Counted from the stretch's first letter, positions 1-5,806 are shown. The stretch is DNA of 10,535 bases from Candidatus Liptonbacteria bacterium RIFCSPLOWO2_01_FULL_53_13 (GCA_001818895.1 MHLB01000017.1:1-10535), one strand, 5' to 3'. Program-made: numbers and translations. Notes: a model not told the origin generated them from the sequence alone.

Positions 1-1308
1 TTTTTCCGCAAAATCCTGTTTTATGCCTTGGTTTTCCTGTTTTTTCTCATAGGGATAGGGGTGGCGGGTTATGCACAGGGGTGGCGTCTTGACATCCCTT
101 CGTTTGCGCTCAAAAAGGTGGGGGCTATCTACGTGCAAAGCGCCCCGCGCGATGCCGCCATTGCGCTTGATGGGAAGCACATAAAACCGAATGGGGGCTT
201 TTTCCAGACCGGCACGCTCGTGAACGGGCTCTTCCCCCGTTCTTATACGCTCACGCTCTCCCGCGAGGGGTATCGCCCGTGGAAACGGACGCTTTCCGTG
301 GAGCCGGCGAAAGTGGCGGAGGCAAAGTACGCTCTACTCGTGCCGGAGGCCGCAACCGCGGTCGCAACCGGAAGCGCAAAGAATGTGTGGCTTGCGGGAA
401 GTGAACCGATTACGCTCGTCGGAGGCGAGTTGCACTACAAGAATCAGAAATTGCGGGGAACGGACATTTTGGACGTAACGGCGGACGGCGGGCGGGCGCT
501 CGCGCGGGACGGGGCGACGGGCGCGCTTTTTTTACACGACCTTACCTACGCGACTTCCACGAATTTTTCCTCTCTTCTTGCAAAACTCGGCATTACAGGG
601 AAAGATGCACAATTTTCCTTTGACCCGGAGGATGGCACGAAAATAATCGCGCTCTCCCCGCACGCGCTATCCCTCATAGACACGGAAAAAAAGATGGTAG
701 GCGGGCTCGCGAAAACTTCTGCGCGGACTATCACGGCGCAGGTGGTGGGAAAATCGTTTATCGCGTGGGCGATTGCGAATACCGGAACGGCAACTTCAAC
801 CGTCGGGCTCTACGAGAAATCCACCAAACTCTCGCGGATGGTCGGCGGCGCATTGGCGGGTGAAACCGCGAAGCTCGCCTGGGTAAATTCCAATGTCCTT
901 GCCATCCTCCAGCGCGACGGCTCGCTGTATCTCTATGACACCGGCGACGACGCCCCCAAAAAGCTCGCGAGCGACGTGCGCGATATTGCGTTCACCGCAA
1001 ACGGGGACAAAATCGCCGCGCTGGAACATAAAAGCATTGAGATATTCTCTCTGCGCGACGCGAAGGACTATTGGAGATTCAATACCCAGAACGCCGAAAG
1101 TATCGGCGAACTCTCGTGGCATGCGGATGCCCACAATCTTTTTCTTCACTATGCCGACCGCGTAGCACTGCTTGACCTGGACGATAGCGCGCAGGAAAAC
1201 ATCACGCCTGTCGCGGAAACGGAAAAAGGAATGTATGACGAAAAAGGAAATAAATTTTTCTTTCTGGACAAGAACGGGCTTTCGGTAATTGTGTTCCCGG
1301 AAAAATAA
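1..1308 (+). CDS. PEGA-domain membrane-anchored protein, 5' end outside window
   Basis: The frame is open from base 1 (FFRKILFYA precedes any start codon), so the TTG at 28 is probably not the true start and the gene is partial; 435 residues are visible. A hydrophobic segment (about residues 4-24) looks like a signal anchor, placing the rest outside the cytoplasm. It is followed by a PEGA-type domain (about residues 40-113: GAIYVQSAPRDAAIALDGK, then a G-Y-x-P-W turn and K-R-T-L strand). The remaining 320 residues contain repeated strand-rich stretches (for example GSLYLYDTGDD, KSIEIFSLRDAKDY, DRVALLDLDD) that suggest a beta-propeller-like fold; this is inference. PEGA domains are common in surface proteins but have no catalytic role. 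The stop codon TAA falls in the T-tract of a minus-strand terminator, so this gene converges on the RNA candidate to its right. Specific function unknown. Confidence 0.85.
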   Translation, partial: FFRKILFYALVFLFFLIGIGVAGYAQGWRLDIPSFALKKVGAIYVQSAPRDAAIALDGKHIKPNGGFFQTGTLVNGLFPRSYTLTLSREGYRPWKRTLSVEPAKVAEAKYALLVPEAATAVATGSAKNVWLAGSEPITLVGGELHYKNQKLRGTDILDVTADGGRALARDGATGALFLHDLTYATSTNFSSLLAKLGITGKDAQFSFDPEDGTKIIALSPHALSLIDTEKKMVGGLAKTSARTITAQVVGKSFIAWAIANTGTATSTVGLYEKSTKLSRMVGGALAGETAKLAWVNSNVLAILQRDGSLYLYDTGDDAPKKLASDVRDIAFTANGDKIAALEHKSIEIFSLRDAKDYWRFNTQNAESIGELSWHADAHNLFLHYADRVALLDLDDSAQENITPVAETEKGMYDEKGNKFFFLDKNGLSVIVFPEK

Positions 1309-1334
1309 ACAAGGGGTGCTACGCGGAGCACCCC
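1301..1334 (-). terminator. Intrinsic terminator of the minus-strand RNA candidate
   Basis: Perfect 8-bp stem: GGGGTGCT at 1313-1320 and AGCACCCC at 1327-1334 with a 6-nt loop. Read on the minus strand it is followed by TTGTTTATTTTT (1312 down to 1301), a good U-tract. Read on the plus strand there is no U-tract after the stem, so it is directional for leftward transcription. The U-tract overlaps the last codons of the PEGA gene. Confidence 0.75.
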
Positions 1335-1557
1335 AAGCTTGTTGGTCGCGAGCGGGACGGAGAAGGGGGGACTACTTTTGGATCACCCCCTCTCAGACCG
1401 CGCGGGGCGCGGCGGAAGCAGACAAGGAGCAGTTGCAGCCCCTCTGTCTCATGGACTCCTCCTTTCCCCGAAGAAACCCCCTGCATGACCCGCAGAGAGC
1501 CGCAAAGGAAGAACTCCTCCCCGCGTCCCGCTCGCTTTCTCAAAGCTGAAGAATCTG
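1301..1557 (-). ncRNA. Candidate structured non-coding RNA, family not recognised
   Basis: A leftward transcript of about 240-255 nt is bounded by an extended -10 promoter and an intrinsic terminator. Its body is closed by a perfect 12-bp stem, GCGAGCGGGACG (plus 1348-1359) with its complement at 1524-1535. Inside are six hairpins (plus coordinates): 1360-1394 (9 bp, 15-16-nt loop), 1398-1412 (6 bp, triloop), 1420-1449 (11 bp with one bulge), 1463-1476 (4 bp), 1477-1499 (8 bp) and 1507-1520 (5 bp). Five of the pairs are G-U on the minus strand and would be A-C mismatches on the plus strand, which fixes the sense strand as minus. I looked for RNase P, SRP, tmRNA and 6S signatures and found none convincing. 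The RNA is free-standing, with no long ORF of coding character. Confidence 0.6.
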
Positions 1558-1563
1558 TGCTAT

Positions 1564-1572
1564 ATTATAGCA
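1564..1572 (-). promoter_or_regulatory. Extended -10 promoter for the RNA candidate
   Basis: On the minus strand the sequence is TGC followed by TATAAT (1572 to 1564), an ideal extended -10 element. A TTGATT lies at 1582-1587 but only 12 nt away, too close for a normal -35, so the extended -10 would have to carry the promoter. The predicted start is near 1556-1558, about 20 nt before the closing stem of the RNA. Confidence 0.6.
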
Positions 1573-1603
1573 TAATTAGGAAATCAAGCCCCCTAATTTC
1601 ATT

Positions 1604-1622
1604 CCTCCTTTCTCAAAGGAGG
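1604..1622. repeat. Perfect inverted repeat, 8-bp arms
   Basis: CCTCCTTT (1604-1611), loop CTC, AAAGGAGG (1615-1622). The central CTTTCTCAAAG also occurs at 1535-1545, in the leader of the RNA candidate, there with shorter arms. It starts a gene-free stretch running to 2067 in which seven perfect inverted repeats occur. Confidence 0.8.
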
Positions 1623-1654
1623 TGGCGAAGCCGTGCGAGCCAGAGGATTTCGTT

Positions 1655-1735
1655 TCTTATAAATCCTATTTGTCTTATTTGTCCTATCGGTCATATCAGT
1701 CATATCGGCCCTATTCGTCTTATTCATCCCATCAA
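1655..1735. repeat. 9-nt tandem repeat, nine degenerate units
   Basis: Nine consecutive 9-mers, among them TCCTATTTG, TCTTATTTG, TCCTATCGG, TCATATCAG, TCATATCGG and CCCTATTCG, with a loose consensus TCnTATnnG. Read on the minus strand they give the GAnAtAnGA type of intergenic repeat that I associate with candidate-phylum genomes. The unit is a multiple of three, so any frame through it yields a spurious three-residue repeat peptide. No gene is indicated. Confidence 0.8.
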
Positions 1736-1741
1736 AAGCGC

Positions 1742-1760
1742 AAGGACGTCCGACGTCCTT
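1742..1760. repeat. Perfect inverted repeat, 9-bp arms
   Basis: AAGGACGTC at 1742-1750 and GACGTCCTT at 1752-1760 around a single C. With only one central base this would extrude as a DNA cruciform or form an RNA hairpin only by opening inner pairs. No T-tract follows on either strand, so it is not a standard terminator. Confidence 0.75.
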
Positions 1761-1795
1761 AAGTGGCAATACGGCAAAGAGAGAACGAATCCCCC

Positions 1796-1825
1796 TATTC
1801 TCATGTTCTTGAGAACATGAGAATA
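1796..1825. repeat. Perfect inverted repeat, TATTCTC family copy 1
   Basis: 14-bp arms: TATTCTCATGTTCT at 1796-1809 and AGAACATGAGAATA at 1812-1825 around TG. The outer 7 bp (TATTCTC and GAGAATA) are shared with the repeat at 2032-2061 while the inner arms differ. A second, overlapping palindrome follows at 1822-1839. Confidence 0.85.
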
Positions 1826-1839
1826 AGAATGTTCTTATT
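1822..1839. repeat. Perfect inverted repeat, 8-bp arms
   Basis: AATAAGAA at 1822-1829 and TTCTTATT at 1832-1839 around TG. It overlaps the right end of the previous palindrome, so the two hairpins would be mutually exclusive at their shared bases. Confidence 0.75.
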
Positions 1840-1894
1840 TGTGCTATTTCGCTTCGGCAGCTTTGCTTGTCCCCCTTTCCCCAGCCTCATAAGA

Positions 1895-1920
1895 GAGTGG
1901 TATGATGCATCATACCACTC
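1895..1920. repeat. Perfect 26-bp palindrome, TATGATGCATCATA family copy 1
   Basis: Arms GAGTGGTATGATG and CATCATACCACTC meet without a spacer. The same 26 bp recurs exactly at 3864-3889, and the 14-bp core TATGATGCATCATA recurs at 1987-2014 with different but still complementary flanks. Confidence 0.9.
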
Positions 1921-1986
1921 GGCGTGTATGTTCTCGCTAAACAACTTCGCTTTAATAACAACTCTCATCTTCCTCCGCTCCACAAG

Positions 1987-2014
1987 AGGGTACTATGATG
2001 CATCATAGTACCCT
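1987..2014. repeat. Perfect 28-bp palindrome, TATGATGCATCATA family copy 2
   Basis: Arms AGGGTACTATGATG and CATCATAGTACCCT. It shares the 14-bp core with copies 1 and 3, but the outer arms are AGGGTAC and GTACCCT instead of GAGTGG and CCACTC. Both sides changed together, so symmetry was kept. Confidence 0.9.
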
Positions 2015-2031
2015 GTCGTTCGCTCTGAAAC

Positions 2032-2061
2032 TATTCTCTTATTCTCACGAATAAGAGAATA
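2032..2061. repeat. Perfect inverted repeat, TATTCTC family copy 2
   Basis: 13-bp arms TATTCTCTTATTC (2032-2044) and GAATAAGAGAATA (2049-2061) around TCAC. It lies 6 nt beyond the stop codon of the leftward zinc-ribbon gene, so it may end that transcript, but only GTTTC follows it on the minus strand, a poor U-tract. Confidence 0.8.
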
Positions 2062-2067
2062 ATGATG

Positions 2068-3852
2068 TTACGCTATTTCACTGTTATAGCAACTTTCGCA
2101 ATACACGATCTCCGGCCTGTCGGGCGCATAGGAGGTCTCAAATTCGTTGGGGCAGGGCTCCCCGCCGTGAAAATGGGCTGTCGTATTCGCGTATCGCGAT
2201 GCGCCCTTGTCGTCAGTCGTAAGTTGTGAGTCGTCCGCCTTCCCTCGGCACTGGCATCCCCTTTTCCACAAACGGCGTGGATTGCGAAGCGTGAACCGGT
2301 CAGTCCGCCGGCACGGAAAACATTTTTGCGGCAAGGGAATTTGAAGTTTCCGGTATATCTCAAGCTCCAATGGAACGATGCGGAATGCTCCGACGCAAAG
2401 CGGGCGGTTTTCTTTCTCTCCTGGCGATTCTTGCGAGATACATCCGATAGTTTCGTTCAAAATGGAGTCATTTGTTTCAGCAATCGTTTCGGAGAGTTTT
2501 GAAGCGGGAATCGTAACTTGATATTCCTGCTTTTCCCTGTCGCGCCACGAGTATCCTTTCGCGAGCGCTTCGGCTTTGGAAAGCGGAAAATAGTCCTGCG
2601 CCATACTTTCATTGTAGGTAAACGGTGAAACCTCCGGAGGAAAATATTGTCCCCATTCTCCCGTTTTCTCCATATGTTCAATGATTTTTTTCTTCAGCTC
2701 CACGTATTCTTCTTTGGAATATTGCTTGTTCAGTATGCAATACGATCCTTTCTTAAGGCCGAAACAGCCGAAGCAATTGCTTGTCCCAAAACACATGTCG
2801 CAATAGCAAGAGTCGGTAATGGTGTTAAAACAGCTCCGCGCCACGATTGTCCGATGCGGAGAATCAACCCCCTGCGTTTCGTATGAAAGCTGTCCGACGA
2901 TTATTTCCGTACAATCTCGGCAGTCTTCGTTCTGCTGCCACGCGTCCTGCATATATGCGGTATCCTTGTTGTCGCGGCAGTTAAATGCGGACCGCGCCCG
3001 CTGGGTATTTTCAATGTAATCGCCGGAAGAGCTTTGCGTCTGCATCCCGTGATAGAATTTCACCGGGATGCTTAAGCGCAATCGGGAAAACTTTTCGCGC
3101 GCTTCCTGCAAAAACCCCCTGTTTAAATGAGATGTTTGGAGGCGTTTTTCGTACTCCTCTTTTCCTAGATTTTCATTGAACCAATGGTACTGTTTGTTGC
3201 GAAGCCCGACGCACCCGAAGCAATTTGAGCATCCGCGGCAGTTACTTGATAAGTAAACGCCTATGCAGTCCGAGCAATCATAACACCAGGCGCAACCCGA
3301 GCATTTCGCGACGTTAATACACTCGTAGCAAAATTCACTTTTTTCTGTCATATAACAGTCAGAACAAAGAAAAGATTTTTCGCACCAACTGCCATACATG
3401 CATTTCTCGCACCTGTCGCTTGTGACAAGCATATAGCAATCCTTGTTGTTTTGGGCTTGATTCGTATATTCGCTGTTGACGCTGTTGGAATTCACCATCG
3501 CCAAATGAGGCACGGCACGCCGAAGTTCTTCATACTGTTCAAAAAACGGCCGGCTAAAGTCAAAGTCACGGCCGTATTGTGTGGGGTCCCACGCGTCGGA
3601 CTTCCAATATTCCTGATTGTATACGGGAAACGGCGCATCCGACCGATAAATGGAAATGATACTTTTTCCCGTTGCGTCGCATTTTCTCTTGCAGAAATTA
3701 TATTCGTTCCTGTCCAAAAGCCGCCGGATATACCGGCACTCCGGGCACCACGTCGGCGGCTGGACCTTTATCTTTTCATAAAAGCTGAAATCGTCGGGTT
3801 CTATCGTGAACTCGGATTTACAATTTTGGCAGGTTTTCGTCTCTGAATTCAT
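2068..3852 (-). CDS. Cysteine-rich zinc-ribbon protein, downstream paralog (594 aa)
   Basis: I chose the ATG at 3852 (MNSETKTCQNC), because it matches the start of the neighbouring paralog; the upstream ATGs (MMHHTT) are a reading of the palindrome at 3864-3889. Domains: an N-terminal zinc ribbon resembling the probable zf-trcl type (C8, C11, C36, C39; PPTWCPECR); a central cysteine-rich stretch with many CxxC pairs; two copies of a FGC...Y..(N)...KEEY signature; a second ribbon (C486, C511, C514); and a C-terminal CESC (585, 588) after NEFETSYAP. Soluble, with no signal or membrane segment. The product is 594 residues, close to the paralog (587), 52 nt upstream and on the same strand. Odd points: the second ribbon has lost its normal first CxxC, and residues 540-548 are encoded by a 7-nt tandem repeat. 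Function unknown; metal binding is inferred. Confidence 0.85.
   Translation of the reverse strand: MNSETKTCQNCKSEFTIEPDDFSFYEKIKVQPPTWCPECRYIRRLLDRNEYNFCKRKCDATGKSIISIYRSDAPFPVYNQEYWKSDAWDPTQYGRDFDFSRPFFEQYEELRRAVPHLAMVNSNSVNSEYTNQAQNNKDCYMLVTSDRCEKCMYGSWCEKSFLCSDCYMTEKSEFCYECINVAKCSGCAWCYDCSDCIGVYLSSNCRGCSNCFGCVGLRNKQYHWFNENLGKEEYEKRLQTSHLNRGFLQEAREKFSRLRLSIPVKFYHGMQTQSSSGDYIENTQRARSAFNCRDNKDTAYMQDAWQQNEDCRDCTEIIVGQLSYETQGVDSPHRTIVARSCFNTITDSCYCDMCFGTSNCFGCFGLKKGSYCILNKQYSKEEYVELKKKIIEHMEKTGEWGQYFPPEVSPFTYNESMAQDYFPLSKAEALAKGYSWRDREKQEYQVTIPASKLSETIAETNDSILNETIGCISQESPGEKENRPLCVGAFRIVPLELEIYRKLQIPLPQKCFPCRRTDRFTLRNPRRLWKRGCQCRGKADDSQLTTDDKGASRYANTTAHFHGGEPCPNEFETSYAPDRPEIVYCESCYNSEIA
2209..2236. 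repeat. 7-nt tandem repeat inside the coding sequence
   Basis: Four successive 7-mers on the plus strand: GTCGTCA, GTCGTAA, GTTGTGA, GTCGTCC. On the coding strand they encode DDSQLTTDD, which is absent from the paralog at the equivalent place, so the repeat appears to have been added in frame. Confidence 0.7.
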
Positions 3853-3863
3853 GGGCTTGATAC

Positions 3864-3889
3864 GAGTGGTATGATGCATCATACCACTC
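3864..3889. repeat. Perfect 26-bp palindrome, TATGATGCATCATA family copy 3
   Basis: Identical to the palindrome at 1895-1920. It sits in the 52-nt gap between the two zinc-ribbon genes, 12 nt upstream of the start of the downstream one. It could act on translation or mRNA processing there, or be a mobile palindrome that landed in the gap. Confidence 0.9.
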
Positions 3890-3904
3890 TGTTGTTGTCT
3901 TCAT

Positions 3905-5668
3905 TCATGCCACTTCAGCATTGTAGCAACTTTCGCAATACACTATCTCCGGCCGCTCCGGCGCGTAGCTGGTCTCAAATTCGTTGGAGCACGATGATGT
4001 GCTATGAAAATGCTTTGCGGTATTTGTGTAAATGCCGCTCTCGGATTTTTGCCCTGCGCAACCGCAACGGCGCGCATAAAGCTTGCTTTTGTTTCTTTGT
4101 GCAATCCGTTCGCTATGCCGGCAATCCACACAGGTACGCGGCGCGGGGATACCAAGTTGTTTCAAGAATTGCAGTTCGGGCTGGATAAGCCGATACGCAC
4201 GCTTGCAGTTTTCGCACTGAATAATCTCCTTCAAAATGTCGTCGCTCACATCTTTGATGGAATCTGGGATTGCCGAAGCGGGCATCGTCGTCTGATATTC
4301 GGTCGGGTTCGGATCTTGCCACCGTGCGCCGAACGCCTCCACCTCCTCGCGTGTCATCGTGAAATGCTCCGGTACGATGGTGTGCTGATAAGCGAACGGA
4401 GAGAATTCCGGCGGGAAGAATTCGCCATATTTATATACTCTGCCTTTTTTATCAACATAGGGCATGTCGTTCATATGTTTGATTATCCGTTCGCGTAGCA
4501 CGGCGTATTCTTCTTTTGAATACTGCTTGTTCAAAATGCAATATTGCTGGTCCATAATCCCTACACAACCGAAAAGATTCGCCCCGTTTCTGTGGCAATC
4601 AATTGAATATTCCATTTGCCGTCCCCCGTCCCAACAATCCCAGCAGAATTTAAGGTCCGCCGCATTCCAACCACTAACGGCCACTTCATAAAAAAGTTCC
4701 GATTTTGAGCCGATAAGGGACGCATCCATACAATCACGGCTTGAGGGAACCTGCGAATACTGCACGTATTTTAAGTTTTCGCACTCACGAATTAAGTAAC
4801 TCTTATGCACGTTTTTGGAATGGGTTATATATTCTCCCGAAACATTGTTGTTTTGGACGCCCTGCATGCTTTTATTCGGATGCGTGAGCCAGAATGCGTG
4901 CGCCCGCCTTCCTGCCGGTTGGATGCCTTGCCATCTGTGCAAAGCCATCTCTGCGAGGCGTTTCTCGTATTCTTCCTTGGAATACTGCTCGTTGAAAATG
5001 CAATATTTTTTTGAACGCATGTTCACGCACCCGAAACAATCGGCGCAACTCCGGCAGTTTTTTGAAAACCAAACGTTGATGCAATCTTCACACTGCGCGG
5101 AATAATGCGTTTGGTAGCAATTCGTGAGCCAAAAAGAGTTATAGCATTGCTGTGATTTCTGAACATGCGAGTTGTCGTAACAATTACTGCTGAAATCAAC
5201 GCCGTTTCCGTAGGCGCTGTCTTCGGTATGATTGGAATTGAAGAGAAGGTAGCAATTCTTAAGACCGTCAGCATTGCCCGAATATTCGCTGTTCACCATG
5301 TTAATCGCAAACGTTGCCATCTTGGGAACCTTCTTGAAAAGTTCAAGCAACTGCTCCAAAAAGGGGCGGCTAGGGTCAAAGTCCCGGCCGTACTGAAGCG
5401 GGTCCCATGCCTCTTGGCTCCAAAAATCTTTGTCGGGATAGACCGTGAATCCGCTCTCGGGCGGCCAGAATGAAAGCATCGGCTTGCCGTTCAACGGATT
5501 GGTGCTTTTGAAAAGCTTTCTTTCGTTTCTGAAAAGAGCCCGCCGGAAGAAGCGGCACGAAGGGCACCACGTGGGAGGAGGCACTTTGAACTTTTCGTAC
5601 CAGCCGAAATCCTCCGATTCTATGGTGAACTCGGATTTACAATTTTGACACGTGCGTTCTTCGGTCAT
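3905..5668 (-). CDS. Cysteine-rich zinc-ribbon protein, upstream paralog (587 aa)
   Basis: Starts at ATG 5668 (MTEERTCQNCKSEF), preceded in the same frame by a TAA two codons upstream. N-terminal zinc ribbon C7, C10, C35, C38 with the motif PPTWCPSCR; a middle region of spaced C/N repeats (NCYLLFNSNH, NCYDNS, QCYNS, NCYQTH, QCEDC, NCRSCADCFGC) suggestive of a repetitive solenoid; two YCI-x-N-x-x-YSKEEY signatures; then a complete second ribbon (C485, C488, C513, C516: CENCK...PRTCVDCR) that resembles the first, an internal duplication; CGC at 535-537; and C-terminal CESC (578, 581). Cytoplasmic by appearance. It is the first gene of a tandem pair with 2068-3852. It ends in TGA at the place where the paralog ends in TAA. 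Similar proteins are, from memory, frequent in candidate-phylum genomes under uninformative names. Function unknown. Confidence 0.85.
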   Translation of the reverse strand: MTEERTCQNCKSEFTIESEDFGWYEKFKVPPPTWCPSCRFFRRALFRNERKLFKSTNPLNGKPMLSFWPPESGFTVYPDKDFWSQEAWDPLQYGRDFDPSRPFLEQLLELFKKVPKMATFAINMVNSEYSGNADGLKNCYLLFNSNHTEDSAYGNGVDFSSNCYDNSHVQKSQQCYNSFWLTNCYQTHYSAQCEDCINVWFSKNCRSCADCFGCVNMRSKKYCIFNEQYSKEEYEKRLAEMALHRWQGIQPAGRRAHAFWLTHPNKSMQGVQNNNVSGEYITHSKNVHKSYLIRECENLKYVQYSQVPSSRDCMDASLIGSKSELFYEVAVSGWNAADLKFCWDCWDGGRQMEYSIDCHRNGANLFGCVGIMDQQYCILNKQYSKEEYAVLRERIIKHMNDMPYVDKKGRVYKYGEFFPPEFSPFAYQHTIVPEHFTMTREEVEAFGARWQDPNPTEYQTTMPASAIPDSIKDVSDDILKEIIQCENCKRAYRLIQPELQFLKQLGIPAPRTCVDCRHSERIAQRNKSKLYARRCGCAGQKSESGIYTNTAKHFHSTSSCSNEFETSYAPERPEIVYCESCYNAEVA

Positions 5669-5674
5669 TGCGGT

Positions 5675-5752
5675 TTACAGCCCCGATGCCCCCGGGGGTC
5701 GGGGTCCCGACTTTACGTCAGGATTCTGGCAGGTTTTTATCTCGCTTTCCAT
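5675..5752 (-). pseudogene. 25-codon in-frame ORF: zinc-ribbon N-terminus remnant or leader peptide
   Basis: ATG at 5752 opens a 25-codon ORF ending in TAA at 5675-5677. Its first ten residues, MESEIKTCQN, match the start of the downstream paralog (MNSETKTCQN); after that the homology breaks off into PDVKSGPRPPGASGL, encoded by a GC-rich palindromic stretch. It is in the same reading frame as the 587-aa gene, which starts two codons after its stop. I read it as the broken start of another family member, interrupted by a GC-rich palindrome; a translated leader peptide is the alternative. Confidence 0.55.
5682..5705. repeat. GC-rich palindrome in front of the 587-aa gene
   Basis: CCCCGA, TG, then CCCCCGGGGG, then TCGGGG: nested inverted repeats with a 2-nt bulge and no loop, about 15-38 nt upstream of ATG 5668. 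It lies inside the 25-codon ORF and encodes its proline/glycine-rich end. Its base composition is unlike the gene on its left. Confidence 0.6.
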
Positions 5753-5759
5753 CGCTCTG

Positions 5760-5788
5760 ACTATAACGTATCACAGGAAAACCGCCAA
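5760..5788 (-). promoter_or_regulatory. Promoter candidate for the zinc-ribbon pair
   Basis: On the minus strand TTGGCG (5788-5783) is followed after exactly 17 nt by TATAGT (5765-5760). The predicted start is at about 5753, almost on the ATG of the 25-codon ORF at 5752, so that ORF would be translated from a nearly leaderless transcript. The -35 box lies in the stem of the hairpin at 5771-5806. Confidence 0.45.
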
Positions 5789-5806
5789 ATGGCGGTTTTT
5801 CTGTGA
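5771..5806. terminator. Long hairpin with A- and T-rich flanks, probable terminator
   Basis: TCACAGGAAAACCGCC (5771-5786) pairs with GGCGGTTTTTCTGTGA (5791-5806) with one non-Watson-Crick position and a 4-nt loop. Either strand has a GGCGG stem followed by T4-T5, so it can terminate in both directions. It lies between the rpsI terminator and the zinc-ribbon genes and may insulate them. Confidence 0.6.

Noticed and set aside
28..30. TTG as start codon of the PEGA-domain gene
   Set aside because: The frame is open to the window edge and the start would cut into the membrane anchor, so the true start most likely lies upstream.
1301..1557. Known RNA families (RNase P, SRP RNA, tmRNA, 6S RNA) for the minus-strand RNA candidate
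   Set aside because: No GAGGAAAGTCC or ACAGAA core of RNase P; GGAAGCAG appears only on the opposite strand and without the GGAA loop of SRP RNA; no tRNA-like CCA end or tag ORF of tmRNA; too many side hairpins for a 6S-type single long stem with a central bubble.
1289..2008. Overlapping ORFs of 60-111 codons on both strands
   Set aside because: They run through the structured RNA, the 9-nt repeat and palindromes, have no family resemblance, and their peptides (for example WYDASYHS) are direct readings of the palindromes.
1604..2061. CRISPR array
   Set aside because: The palindromes are not identical direct repeats with regular spacers, and no cas gene is present.
2380..2470. Frameshift pair explaining the altered ribbon of the downstream zinc-ribbon protein
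   Set aside because: The reading frame is continuous and the residues after the changed part align again with the paralog; an alternative subtype is as likely as an error.
3853..3882. Upstream ATG starts of the downstream zinc-ribbon gene (MMHHTTRIKP)
   Set aside because: These codons are the palindrome at 3864-3889 read as protein; the paralog begins at the position matching ATG 3852.
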